The notes: generated from the sequence alone by a model not told the origin. A stretch of 64,000 nucleotides of DNA from Hermatobates lingyangjiaoensis (GCA_026182355.1 JAPFBL010000068.1:8345001-8409000), one strand, 5' to 3'. Shown: positions 33,653-45,460, counted from the stretch's first letter. Program-made: numbers and translations.

Positions 33653-34329
33653 TATATATTTTTAAAATATGATGTGTAACCATCTGAAAAAAGGTAAAGG
33701 TTTCTTTGATTGTTCAGGAAAGTTTGCTATAACCAGTCTAACTTATATTGAAATTGATAGGTGAAATGTACATTCACTTCCATGGATCAAAGATTTACCA
33801 TAGAAACTAGTCAAAAAAAATTTTTGCTAAATTCGAAACCATAGGGCATTTAAAAATGATAGTGTTTTGTTTTATTTAACTGTAATTAATGTAATTAATG
33901 TTGAAAATTGTGATCCACTAGAAAAAAGTGAATAAATAAATAACAAATGATAGTATTAGTTAGAAAACTCTTCTAATCAGTTGCAGAAAAAAAAACGGCT
34001 CTAAAGTACTTTGTTATAATAAAACATAAATTCTTAAGATAGTATAAAGGTATTGTAATTTGTAAATGTGACGAATCTGAAACATATTTAATGAAAGAAG
34101 TGACTATAAAACACAAATCTGGAGTGACCTACACTCTACTTAACTATAAGTAAAAATATATCAAACTGGTTAACAACATAACGATTTTTACCTCCTCAAA
34201 AGCTTTCACATTCAACCATAAACCAAAATTTTTACATTTTATGAAATAAAATAACTTTTTTGTTGTATTAGAAATGTTAAATTTTTTTCATATATTCCTT
34301 CTCTAATCATTAATTAAATCATTAATATG

Positions 34330-35360
34330 TACTTTATATCTCTGTCTCAAAGTCCTATCTATTAATCCTATAGGGCCGTCTCCAAAATTATTGCATTGTA
34401 TTTCCTAAATCTCATTTTAATTGACTATTATAACTATTGAAACTTTCAGTGAGAAGAAATTTATTAATTAAGCAAAGAAGTCTGCCCTGATAACATACAT
34501 ATTGATTAGAGCATGCTGTTAGACAAATAAATCCTATCATGGAAAGCATCAGAAATTGTATGTTAGGCTGGTGTGGACTTTTTTGCATCTAAAAATTCTG
34601 TTCTTATTAAATCTCATATTAAGTCACTATTATTTCAAATTTTTGTATTAAACCTCTAAAATTTTATTTCAATCAATTCACTGAAAAAATGTCATTCAGT
34701 TTTAATAGCTTTTTTTTCTTTGCAGTATTTGAAATTCACGATTTTTTTTTTAAATTGCTAATTTTTGTTCAATTTTGGACAAGTGTTCATTTTCTGTAAT
34801 TTTAAAAATTTTTATTTCGTATTGCACCGTCAAACGGGGGTTTGTATCGCCCCCAGAAGCTTTCAGATTTCATATGTCAAAATTTTTACATTTTGTTCCA
34901 AAAAATACATTTCCGGTTGTTTTAAAAACCTGTTGATTTTTTCTATTAATGCTTTTGTAGCTTCAAAGGTAGTCCAAACATTTCAAGACTCTAGAATTAG
35001 TTTAGAGTTAGTTAGAGTTAGTTTAGGAGAAAAACCATGTTTCTCACAAAAGACATTTTGACCAAAAAAATTACTTTCCCATCATGAATAATTGTTCCCA
35101 AACTATATAGCACATGTACACTGTGAGGCGCATTTTTGTTAAACATATCAATTTGATTCATCAAAGGTTCTGGACCGTAGCTCATACAGAAACTTTTGGA
35201 TACACACTCACCCACCCATACACTCACACAAATACACGCATAATCGAATAAACTTTATAAAACGACTTTTGGGACTTCAAAATATGAAATCTGTCAAAAA
35301 TCTTGAGATCGATTTTTTTCACGATCAGGATACTTTATTTATTGTAAAGTAAAAAATAAA
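34330..35360 (+). repeat. Dispersed repeat family R, copy B (long)
   Basis: This copy shares its 5' part with copy A (1-1.5 kb) and its 3' part with copies at 14.2, 47.2, 50.3 and 61.0 kb. Landmarks in order are CTTTCAGATTTCATATGTCA near 34859, CATCATGAATAATTGT near 35073, GGTTCTGGACCGTAGC near 35165, TTGGATACACACTCACCCAC near 35194, AAAACGACTTTTGGGACTTC near 35258 and the end GATCAGGATACTTTATTTATTGTAAAG. It spans at least 1 kb with an internal deletion relative to copy A and shows no coding frame. Confidence 0.7.
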
Positions 35361-36356
35361 GTTTTGTTAGAGAATAGTAAAATTTATTTACTTGAAAGAT
35401 GAAATCCACATCGAAATTGACAAAAATGTCAACACAATTATTGAAAAAATCAAAATGGCAGAATGAATAGATCTTTGTCTGGCTTCAATAATCAAAACCA
35501 CAAATATATTGTTTACTGAAATACACTAAACGCCTACGCGTCATTGTATTGATCACACGTACTGCTACTTATGAACTTTTTAAATATATATGAAAGTGTT
35601 TCTGCTATTCTACATGTAACAAACAATAAAATGTTGAAAATTAAAAACTCACTAGAATTGAAAGAAGCCTCTCAAGTCAAATATTGAATTATAATGTTAT
35701 TATCAATTTCTCTTAATGTTGAATCATTATTCAAAACATACTACTAGAACTAGCATTTACTAGCATACTAGCGTTTAACTGAATAAACAATGGAATAAAA
35801 TTAGCAGAAAATTAAGCCAAGTCGAGTAAGGTTTTTTTCTTTCCATTTTAGATCTAATATGTGAAGTGAGATTTTTATCATAATACTGTGTATAAACAGA
35901 AATAAGGTCAGCAATGAGATTTATATTTCACTAGTTCTTGTGTATGCTGTTATGGTTTAATTCCGATGAAACTGTATTATTTATTCATGAGATTGATTTA
36001 TTTGTAATTATTGAAAAAGAAGAGGATAAACAAGCACGAAATACTCGTAATTGTTTATGACAATCTGTCGAAATATTGAAATTAAAATGTTTCTTCTTTT
36101 AAACATCTCGATTAATGTTTACACCGTTTGAACGTACAGTTTTTTGTAATATCTAGACAAAAATCGTTGAATTAAATTATTGTTTATAAAATTTTTTAAC
36201 AATACTTTACTCAAATTACCAACTTTTTCACTCACTCAGAGTCGTCACCGTACGGCGAGAAGAGAGACAACGAGAATAATAAATATCTAGTAGGGCAACA
36301 GTGTGTCAAGCATTTGATTTCTGTTAATATTAATATTGATTTGTATTTATAGCTAA

Positions 36357-36357
<1 letters not shown>
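35361..36357. other. AT-rich stretch, nothing identified
   Basis: No gene or repeat boundary was recognised. Confidence 0.4.

Positions 36358-36388
<31 letters not shown>
36358..36388. repeat. Poly-G run of 31 bases
   Basis: An uninterrupted G tract sits exactly at the 5' end of SINE copy 2. Copy 1 begins with GGGG at the same place, so the run looks like an expansion of the SINE 5' end. In a genome this AT-rich, such a tract is exceptional; its length may be uncertain because sequencing handles it poorly. Confidence 0.95.
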
Positions 36389-36391
<3 letters not shown>

Positions 36392-36640
36392 GTTATCTCA
36401 GTGGCAACGTGCTCACCTCTGAATTAGTGGGTCTGAGGTTCAATAACCACTCTGGCCCTCGATTTATTCACTTAAGAGATGAATATTTCTAATAAATAGT
36501 CCCTCGGAGAGGGATTATTAAGCTTTCGGTCCCGAGCCTGTACGATTTTATGTACTCGTTGCTTATTCTTAACACACATGAGTTAGGCAAAATTTAACTC
36601 CAAATGTAAAATAATCTATCTTCATTGTGTGGTATTTCAA
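36389..36640 (+). repeat. tRNA-derived SINE, copy 2
   Basis: After the G run comes CAGGTTATCTCAGTGGCAAC (A-box region), GAGGTTCAATAACC near 36435 (B-box region, one change from the best consensus), then CTCGATTTATTCAC, CCCTCGGAGAGGGA near 36503 and GAGTTAGGCAAAATTTA near 36582, all in the same order as copy 1. It is a nearly complete but mutated copy. Confidence 0.8.
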
Positions 36641-37049
36641 AGGGACAATGTTCGGCCTCTTTATGATCTCTTGTGGGACTGCCATTGTAACCTAACCTAT
36701 TAAATGGCTATAATTATTTACAAGAGACCCGCTTAGTTTGTTGCAAAAAAGCTGTGAAAGTTTAAAACATTTTATTAGACAAAACCAAATTCTGCCATTC
36801 TAAATATTTTACTTCCATTCCTATTTCTTTACATTAATCTATCATTGTTTATACTTCTTTTTCTCCATCCGTACTTATTCATTCTTCAAGATCTCCTGTC
36901 CTTAATTATCGACCCTCATCTTCTTCAGTTCTCTGTCACGGTCAACTGTATTCCAACCAACGTCAATAGCAGTACATGTATGGTTACATCATTCTCATTT
37001 AGTAGCATTGAACTCAGTGTCGCTTCTGAGAGACTGGGTTTTATATCTG
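36641..37049. other. Spacer between SINE copies
   Basis: An open frame at 36845-37060 is rich in hydrophobic residues and overlaps the start of the next SINE tail; I do not regard it as a gene. Confidence 0.35.
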
Positions 37050-37225
37050 CTTTTAGATGAATATTCCCTTTTTTAGAGGGTCTTCTGACAGCTACTCCGT
37101 ACAATTGAGTAAGGCAAATTTTAGGACACCTAATGTAGAATCAACCCGATTATTTAACTCACCCATTACTAAAATGGGCGGTAAATAATAAACACTTTCC
37201 TAGAACAGCGCTGAAAGACGAAAGC
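37050..37225 (+). repeat. SINE tail, copy 3
   Basis: GAGTAAGGCAAATTTTAGGA near 37105, AATGTAGAATC near 37131 and ACTAAAATGGGCGGTAAATA near 37168 match the 3' parts of copies 1 and 4. The tRNA-like head is absent. Confidence 0.6.
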
Positions 37226-39100
37226 CTTCATTTGTTTATTTATATGCTTCTTCAAATTTAACATTTTCTGAATATTTTATAAAAATAAATGCTCCTGAAG
37301 AAAAATAGGAAAAGTTGAAGTTTCTCCCTTTCCCTCAATTTCACTTCAAACTTCTCCAAATTTTTTTTCTTGCTTAAGTTACTCGCACTTTACATGATAT
37401 TATTATAGATGAAACAAAAATGCTTTCTCGATGAGTATTCTACCATACTGGAGTTGATCAAGTGGAATCAATATGCTCTTTCTTTCTATGTAAAATATAG
37501 AACTAATTAAATATTATTTATAAGTTATGAAAAATATCAGTATTATGTGTTCATTATGATAAATTCACAAAATTATATTTCCTTTGAATCAAACGATTAC
37601 GGATTAAGACTCAATTCATAGAATTACTCTAGTCTAGGTATTTATACAGAATAATAATATTCAACTAGTTGTATGTATAACCTTACGTAAAATATGCATT
37701 CATTCTAAAATCTGTACTTCTGTAAAAGTAAATTGAATATACTGGGTTTTTTTTATATAAAGGAATGCTATACAATGGATAAAAAGTAATGAAAATATAT
37801 TAAAAGTGACGGAACACAAGATAAGAATAATAGGTTAAAAAAGAGCAGACCAATAGGGGAAAAACAAATTGAGGGGTACATGGAGGGGAATGATATTTTA
37901 CGGAGAGTGATTTGTTGACACTATCTAAATGAACAAAGCATGACTCATGTGGCAAAGTATATTGGGAAGGAGATAAGATAAGCTCAGATTTCCGATCCGC
38001 CCTATGCGGTGGAGAGCGCCACCGCACCTATCCTATTAGACACTATTAAACAATAGATATCTGACACTCACTGGGTGCTTGTAGTGTTTTATCATATATT
38101 GGACATCATGTGCTATTATATTCTTGATATTTAAATATATTTAGCAGATATAGTTATGAAAAATCAAAAGCGAGGAGATAAAAGTATGACTTACTTGAAA
38201 GGAAGAAGGAAATATGGATGAGTGAGAAAAGTAAATGTAGATAGAAAAAAATATTAGATTAATGAATGACCAAAAGTAATAAAGAATGATTCAAAACAAT
38301 TTCCTTTAATTATAAAACGAGAAGTTATCATTTGATTAAAAAACCAAATGGAAATTAAATTTGAAATACCAGGAATGAATATCAGGAAGTAAGTTAAAAG
38401 TTTTAAAATATCAAAAGACCATAAAACTGAAGCAAGGAGACAGATATTTGCCTTATCAATTAATTCATAGCAGTTTGACTTGGCTCTAATTAAAATTCTG
38501 TGAAAATTGTCACTGATTTTTTTAAACTCTAGACAGTTAATTAAGAAATTGAATGTTCGTCTCTAGAACACTTCTAGTTTGATTCGGAACAATTTTGTTT
38601 GAAGTGTTTCTTTTATAATGGGAATAGCTGTGCATTGAGGTGCTTCGAATGGGATAAAATGCTAAGTTTAATGTAACTGGTGAGTCATTATGCAAAATAA
38701 CTGTTTCGTCTATTTAAATTACCCTAAAGATATAAATAAGACATACCAAAAATAAAAACTTAATCCAATATCATTAAAAAAAATTGTCTATTGGCTTTTT
38801 AGTTTTTTATTTTACATATCCAATTATGCTTTATTGTTTTTTTTATGAAATGATTTAATTATAACTAATTATTTTTATATAATAATTTTATAGTTTGTTT
38901 TTGTAATTGAAGAATTGTATGGAAGTTACCTAAAAGTTTTCGTCTATATGCACTCCCTTTACCTCTATATGTTATGTAATAGTTTAACTCGCCCACGGAT
39001 GGTATGCAATTATATGCTTACAGGAAAGACTGCTAACAAAAATAGATTTAAGAGTCTTCATACATAAAAATTGTTCTTTTTTTTATTAGTATCCAAAAGT
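37226..39100. other. Intergenic stretch, nothing identified
   Basis: The minus-strand frame 37800-38027 covers a slightly GC-richer patch near 37990-38030 but shows no recognisable domain. Confidence 0.35.
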
Positions 39101-39104
39101 TTTA

Positions 39105-39200
39105 TTAAATGGCAGCCTCAATGTGGCCACCATTGTTTTGAATACACATACTGATACTTTTAATCCACCCACTGTTGACTCGCACTACCAAAACTAAAAA
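39105..39200 (-). pseudogene. Tc1/mariner-type transposase C-terminus (relic)
   Basis: The minus-strand translation VNSGWIKSISVCIQNNGGHI followed by EAAI and a stop resembles the C-terminal block of Tc1/mariner-type transposases, which commonly ends R....C....GGH.E. Only about 25-30 codons are recognisable, and the DNA beyond both ends is AT-rich. The GGHIE and stop arrangement is the main support. No terminal inverted repeats were found. Confidence 0.5.
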
Positions 39201-40189
39201 GATTGTTAACTAGTTTGACATTATGTTTGCTTATAATGAAGTTGAGTTTTTGTCACTCCAGATATTTAGGTTTGAATACCACTATATAATATTTACTAAT
39301 TTTAATGTGATTCTAGGTCATTTCTAAAAAAGTTTGTTTTATTTGAGTAATGTATTAGTATGTACTTCATAACCTAATTAAAGTATATATACATTTATAT
39401 ATAAATATTAATAGTATATATTCGTTTACTATTTAGTATATACAAATCATATATTAAGGATTTGTATATATGGATTCAGTTAGTTATAATACCTATAAAA
39501 TCTATTTATATTCATAATATTTTCCTTTAATTTTAGTGATCTGTTGTAAATCCAAAAAAAAAAGCATATATTACTCTTGTGGAGTATGTAGTAAATAGAA
39601 TTTTTACTAAAACATACATACATAAAAGAATTTCTAAAATCGTCTCAAAGGACTTCAAACCTGTAATTTTCACGAAATCTAACGTTTCTACTATGATTAT
39701 ATTCTGCTTTCAGAAAACTAAAAAAAAAAAAAAACCGAAGATAATTTTGATCAATGTTGTGCCTTATCAAAGAGGAAAGAAGGTAATCGAGTCATTATCT
39801 TAAAACTTCTCCTCTCATTAGTGCACTAGGCTAACACATATACTTTTTTAAGAGGAACATGGAAATATATTCAATTGTAGTTACTAAACCTCAAAAAGTC
39901 ATAATATTCTTCTATAGATTTTGTACATGTTACTGTGACATTATGTTAACTTCCACAAATCATTTTGACACCACAATAGGTATTAATTTCATGTTATCTT
40001 ATCAACAGTTCGATATAAGATCCAGAAAGAAATCGCGCAACTAAAGTTCAAATATTATTCCAGTAAAATCAATTATTAAACTGGAATGAGAGCCAGTTTA
40101 TAAAATGGAAAGTTGCCTGACTGTTATACTTCTTTCGTTTTTAATTATTTACCATTTTTTAAATTAATTTTGTTAAATTTAGTGTAGTG
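39201..40189. other. AT-rich stretch, nothing identified
   Basis: No gene was recognised. TTGCTTATAATGAAGTTGAG near 39228 resembles the sequence near 14880 and may be part of an old repeat. Confidence 0.35.
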
Positions 40190-40300
40190 GTAGGATTTAA
40201 GGACATACAATACGCACACACACACCGACCCACCTACCTACGGGCATCATCATCGAGAGATTGATTTTTTTCCATGATTACTAAACATTAATTTCTACAG
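40190..40300 (+). repeat. Family R end fragment (copy J)
   Basis: A (CA)n and CCCACC run at about 40207-40240, then CATCATCATCGAGAGATTGA and TTTTTTTCCATGATTAC, follow the order of the family end at 47230-47360. It is short and decayed. Confidence 0.4.
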
Positions 40301-40735
40301 TAAAAATTAAAAAATGTAGAGTTATGTACACTCAACTTGATTATAACTAAACGTATTATCAAAATTGTAGGCAACCAATTGATTTTTTGTTTTCTATAAA
40401 TAGGGTTATACATACATATTAATCAAGAAACATGTACACGTGGATGTTGAATGATTTATTAAAACTGAGATTATAGAAATTTGATTGATGGGTAACATGA
40501 AGATGAATGAGCTGGTTGACAATGTGTGTGGCTGTTCATGTGTTATTAGCAATTGTACTATTGCTCCGTGAAGCCCATTTCTACTTCCTGATGATGTCAA
40601 TGAATATTCGCCAGTTTTTATTTGTTCTCTCTGATTGATTGGATATGTAGTCTTCTTGAACGGTTTTATTGTATATATAAAACATCTAATGAATATTATT
40701 ATTATTATGCATGGTTCGTAAAGGGCCCTGGATTT
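40301..40735. other. AT-rich stretch, nothing identified
   Basis: Overlapping open frames on both strands here are not supported by any motif. Confidence 0.35.
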
Positions 40736-40980
40736 CAAAACAACACTCCTTCACTTATCCCTGTTTTTTGTTCTCCCCACCCAGGAGCAAACACTGGGTC
40801 ACTCTGGAACTCTGGGTCATCCCGGACACCACCTTACTCTGGGTCTCCCTCGCCTTCTTAATGGTTATATATGTCAAACACTTTTGTTTTATAGAACTTT
40901 GGTCCAGCACCAAACAATTCTCAATAAAACACCTTTAAACTGACGTTTCGTCTATATTTGTAGACATCTTTAGGGATACA
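40736..40980 (-). mobile_element. Possible PLE terminal fragment with GC-rich patch
   Basis: A GC-richer patch (about 40770-40857) with repeated CTGGGTC lies next to a hammerhead-like module on the minus strand at 40941-40975. No endonuclease frame is recognisable. The call rests on the module, which has the same architecture as the modules next to clear PLE sequence. Confidence 0.4.
40941..40975 (-). ncRNA. Hammerhead-like module, ACGT type
   Basis: On the minus strand CTAAAGA, T, then GTCT-ACAAATAT-AGAC (4-bp stem), then GAA-ACGT-C. ACGT is self-complementary and C is at the cleavage position. The first box has A for the G of CTGANGA. Confidence 0.4.
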
Positions 40981-43096
40981 TCACTACAAAGTTAATTACA
41001 GTAATATGAAAAAATATGTTTCATTATTTATATGATTATATGTTATTATCATCGTATTTTTTTAAACAAAAAACTTTATATGACCGTTCTAGTTTAATCA
41101 ACTTCAGTGCTGCTTTTAGCGACATTTTTTCGAACTCTCTATATGATATTTTGATTACCCAGGAAAATTTAAAAAAAACTCTTGAAAAGTCTATTGCAAA
41201 AGAAAAACTGGAAACTACAATTTTTTTTTAAATTATTCATTAATAAAGAATATATTCTCCCTTAAGTTATCAGACTCTGTTTTTTATTGCATGTTTTTTT
41301 GGTTTTCGGAATGTGAGTCATATTCAAATTCTGACACTATTATCATCGTTATAATAATATGATTCGTTGTCTAACAAAGAAAAAACTTGTTTTATGCAGA
41401 CTCGAGAAGATAGGAAACAGCTTCTGGAGAATACACCATTGTGTTCATATTATTTATTCACCTTAATACCTGATTAAGTTAATTTATAGATTCATTATGT
41501 AGCAATTGTTTACTAATGTATTATCGATTAGTAGCAAAATGCTTTATTTATAAATATATTATTTTGCAAGCAATATTTCTTCATTTCTGTTTTATATAAA
41601 AAGAAAGAAGAAGATAGTTTTTTGTTGTCTGTCCTACCTCAAAATTAATGGGAAAGAAATCCATTTAATAGTTCCATATATATTCTTTTATTAACATAAA
41701 AACAATCAAACATTTCTTAGAAACAAACAAGTTTTAAGGACAAACTTTCAGGAAGTTAAATTTACTAAAACTACTATATAAATGTAATTTATAAATGAAT
41801 CTAGCACAGGTGGTTTTTTATAATACCTGGAATCATAATCACGATTTGATGCCATTGTCTGTGACATGATGGACAATTTTGGGAATTACAAGTATATCCA
41901 CATCATTATTGGTTCTTTTTTAATTGAAATGATATGTTCTTAATTTGTGTAATAATTAAAAAAAATTAATTATAATTCACACATTTCAGCAATTTGAAAA
42001 TATCGTCGAAACATTACTAAAACTTTCCAAAATTTATGTCAACATCGCGAGGGAGTTTCTTCAAAAGAGTAAACATGTTCTTCCACGTCTGAGGCGCTCA
42101 TTTGTCAAATATTGAATTTCTTTCATAACTGCCACATGAATAGTTTAAATTATTAAAGAAAGAACAATGTTTTAAAAAAAATCATTTTTAAAATTTCCTT
42201 TATTTTAATTAAACTTTGGTTAAACGAAGAAAACAAATATTAATTAAATTTTTAGGGTACTAATCAACTGTTTTTGTTTGTTCTGAACTTTGTTGATTTC
42301 TCTAATAATACCAGGCTTGGGTGAAGTAAGGTATATTTACATTATAATGCTTAACTCTGAGACTTAGGAGTCAAAACCAAAAATATATCTGGCAACCATT
42401 GAAGTGTTATAATAAAAAAAAGAAATATCTCATATTTTCATTAATCCCAGTTTTGTTTCCTGAATTATATTAAAAAGAGTATAATATTATATTACAAGGG
42501 TATACAAAGAATTATATTAAAAATATCCTGGACAAGTATAGTTGCAAATGGTTCTGATTGCATTACTTCTTTAATACGACATTATTTTTCCAGTGTATAT
42601 ACCTATACAATTTAGATTCTATTTAATATATTAATGAATTTGAATACTTTGTCAAATGTGATGTTTACTTGTAAATACTCGTATATTGGAAATTAGTTTT
42701 GGACTGTTATTATTTTCAATATATGGAGAAGACAGAATAAAAAGACAATGTCAAACAGACTTCTGTGCTTTGGCATACTCGTAAATAATCGGGAGAAGAG
42801 AATCAGTTAGTGTTTTTTTCTTGGATGTCCTTTTGGCTTATTTAATTAGGTAATTCGCATAAATTATAGGTGTAAAAGTACCATTTGTTATTCACCCCCT
42901 CTACTAACCTTCCCTGCTCAGATTATAACTGAGTTGACACTCTGTTTGCAGCGCGATTTATTTTATGAACCAATCTAATATCACTTGTAGCCTCTCTAAT
43001 TCTAATTATTAATAAACTAATTGCCAAAACATTGAGTAGGCATACTTGGTTAGGAGGAGTTGAAGGGGGATGGTCCAAAAATGCTACTTTCATACT
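40981..43096. other. AT-rich stretch, nothing identified
   Basis: No gene or repeat was supported across this interval. Confidence 0.4.
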
Positions 43097-44180
43097 ACGG
43101 TAGATCCTTGTTATTCGCGGGGGTTACCCCCGCCCCCCTCACCCGAGGAACGCAAAAATGTAGGAATATAGGATGCAGTTTTAAACTCCTATGTATGATA
43201 TTATATAGGCTAAAATATATTCATCAAAGTCATATTAAACAAATTTTTCCTACCGTTGTAATTATACAATTAGTACAGTTATACAATATGTTTACGTAGC
43301 AGTGTGATAATATTAATTACTAAAAATTACTCTAAAAAGAAAATACCGAAGTTCAGAACTCATATTCCTTACTGACAGTAGAATTCTGATGTTACCCATG
43401 TAAAGTAATTAATCTTTCGAATGGTAAACAATCAATTGAAAACGGAGCAAATTTCGAAGGGCAAACTTACGAAATATGGTACAAACAGTTCATTATAAGT
43501 ATAAATAAATAAATTTATTTATTTCTTTTATTCATTTTATGTTCGTAATCCGTACATAAGATGTAGGTGTTAACTTATAAAGAACAAAATATATACAAAT
43601 CAAAAGGATAAATTTAGATTATATATGCACTGCATACTGTCATATATAAATACTAATTGAAAAATATTTTAATATTACCAATAGGCGAATTACTATTGTA
43701 TATTTTGTACTTAATTTAGTACCTACCTAGTAAAAATAATAATAATAATGCAGTAATAATACTAGTTGTTTAGGATTTTGTCTGGCCTCTTAAGGTAATT
43801 AGTAAAGAAGTTTCCTGTACGAGCGTAGTCGCTATAGCGTTTCTTTTTTCAACACTTTATATTAACTGACATTGTTATTTCAAATTATTTTAAATTTATT
43901 TATTTACTCTGAATGTGAGTATTTTTCTGCTAAAAATGCCTCCGAAATTTTGAAAAGATTAACAACAGCCAAACCCGCGAGTATGCAGAGAACCACGAAT
44001 ATGCAACTGTCTACTGTACTTATATCAACATCTGCAACATTTGCATGTGATTATGCAAATAACCTCGACATTTTTCTCAAGTCTCGACCAGTTTCAGAAG
44101 TCATCCATTGTATGGATGAGACTTCAGTTTTGCAATCATCCAAGTTATTTATTATTTTGGTTACAGGAAGGCAATAATCA
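43096..44180 (+). mobile_element. Decayed pogo/Tigger-like DNA transposon (left part)
   Basis: At 43096 a TA dinucleotide is followed by CGGTAGATCCTTGTTATTCG and a GC-rich stretch, which resembles the terminal inverted repeat of Tigger/pogo elements. About 800 bases to the right is a transposase relic in the matching orientation. I did not find the complementary right end before 44650, so the element is truncated or its end is eroded. Confidence 0.5.
43911..44177 (+). pseudogene. pogo/Tigger-type transposase fragment
   Basis: The frame opened at 43872 reads KRLTTAKPASMQRTTN and, 25-30 residues later, RPVSEVIHCMDETSVLQSS. This follows the layout of jerky/pogo DDE transposases, where a block like LR.PE.TSLARA..FN precedes the first catalytic Asp in a N.DETG block. 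Here Asp82 of the frame (codon at 44115) would be that residue. The rest of the catalytic domain is lost after VTGRQ-stop. It is a relic. Confidence 0.5.
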
Positions 44181-44656
44181 ACTTCTCATTGGTTCGGCTA
44201 TTGACTTTCTATTCAGATTAATAAAGTTCACTTTGTTTTTAGGAAAAGGAAAGAAGCAGATAAAAAGATAGAGATAGAAACAAGTCAATGTTAAATCAAA
44301 TCAAAAATAAATTAAACGAAATAAAATTAATTATATATTTCTATATATATAGATATATATATAGTAAGAGAATATCATTTATATTAAGTCCAATGTAAAG
44401 CAACACACGAAAAAAGCCAATTCTTGTCTTTCTATAGCTAAAATAAAGAAAACTTCCATTTCTCTCGCATAAAATTATGAATTCCAAAACTAGTCAAGGG
44501 GAGGATAAAGTAAGAGGGTATATTTTTATTGTAATATTACTCTCAACCTCTGTGGTACTAACAGTGATATTTTATTTCACTTGAAGACCTTAGTATAAAA
44601 TGCAATATATGTGAGATACTTCAGCAATATAATATAATGTAAAATTTTATAATATA
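44181..44656. other. AT-rich stretch, nothing identified
   Basis: No feature was supported apart from short TATA-rich tracts near 44340-44362. Confidence 0.4.
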
Positions 44657-44740
44657 TTATATATTAGTTTTAGTTGTCTCTTGTGTTTCTTTTCTGTGAA
44701 TTGATTTTATTTTGAACCGTTTTCTATGACGCTTTTTTTG

Positions 44741-44742
<2 letters not shown>

Positions 44743-44775
<33 letters not shown>
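44743..44775. repeat. (TA)n microsatellite at a PLE junction
   Basis: The minus-strand PLE frame reads ...FPKYTNI and then runs into this tract as Tyr-Ile codons. This is the same protein position as the 10470 junction, in a clearly different PLE family. Confidence 0.95.
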
Positions 44776-44777
<2 letters not shown>

Positions 44778-44938
44778 GTATATTTGGGGAACAGTCCTTC
44801 ATTTATACATGTGAGATTAAACTTTCTGCCCACTTTTGTCTTAATTAGTTTTCTGGATTTCTTTTCCAAATCTCGAAGTCTCACTTTCATTTCTTTAGGA
44901 ACTAGGTGTAATAACTCACCATAGGTTTTGTTGTCCAT
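44776..44938 (-). pseudogene. PLE ORF N-terminal fragment
   Basis: From an ATG at 44938 the frame encodes MDNKTYGELLHLVPKEMK, a basic stretch with KKSRKLIKTKVGRKF, and CINEGLFPKYTNI before the microsatellite. The position and the FPKYTNI ending align with CLREDLLPLYTNI of the 11 kb copies, though overall similarity is low, so this is another PLE family. It lies immediately downstream (in element orientation) of the hammerhead-like module and of an endonuclease end, the order expected if a second, truncated unit follows a terminal repeat. Confidence 0.65.
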
Positions 44939-44950
44939 TTTTTTATTTTA

Positions 44951-44982
44951 CCGACGTTTCGGTCTTCTTCGACCATCTACTG
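44951..44982 (-). ncRNA. Hammerhead-like module, ACGT type
   Basis: On the minus strand CAGTAGA, T, then GGTC-GAAGAA-GACC and GAA-ACGT-C. The stem is perfect (4 bp) and the palindromic ACGT and C are intact; the first box departs from CTGANGA at two positions. It lies 13 bases upstream of the ATG of the N-terminal fragment. Confidence 0.4.
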
Positions 44983-45102
44983 GGTGATTTTTGAACACAT
45001 ACTATTTTAAACTATTTAACATTTTTAACAAAAAACTACATTTTAACGCTCGACTAACAAAATATAAAGGTAAACAATTAAACTGGCAGGTTGCAATTCC
45101 TG

Positions 45103-45436
45103 TTATACACACACAGGTGTGTCTTCAGTTTCTTCATTCCTTGTTGAATTTCCTATATGTTGAGGTTGGAACTGTCCCACGTGCAACTTCAATATGTTTG
45201 CAAAACTTGCAGTTTGATTATTGATACTGGGTCTCTTTTCCAAAATATTCAGGGCCTCTACAATACCTAATCTGCTGTGATCGCGTTCCTGATATAGTAT
45301 TTCGGTATTGTTTGTAAGCATTTCCCTGGTCAGCTTCACTTTATGTAACTTTTCTGTGTGGTCCTTAGGTCCTCCTGCAGCTAGGTGCATCGTGAGGCGT
45401 CTGGATAAAGTTGTGGTTGTTGCACCAATGTATACT
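45103..45436 (-). CDS. PLE GIY-YIG endonuclease, C-terminal part
   Basis: Reading leftward from about 45436 the frame gives VYIGATTTTLSRRLTMHLAA (the YIG half of the signature and the following Arg), a charged linker, and LGIVEALNILEKRPSINNQ, which matches the EA..I....P.LN block containing the catalytic Glu of PLE GIY-YIG domains. The key Glu is retained. The frame stops near 45103. The upstream half (first Tyr and the reverse transcriptase) is missing because the copy is cut by a TA-rich tract at about 45437. Confidence 0.75.
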
Positions 45437-45460
45437 ATATATATATAATGTTGTTACTAC

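Noticed and set aside
43872..44271. Two overlapping frames as possible host genes
   Set aside because: The first matches the layout of a pogo-type transposase relic, and the second is a shadow in another frame.
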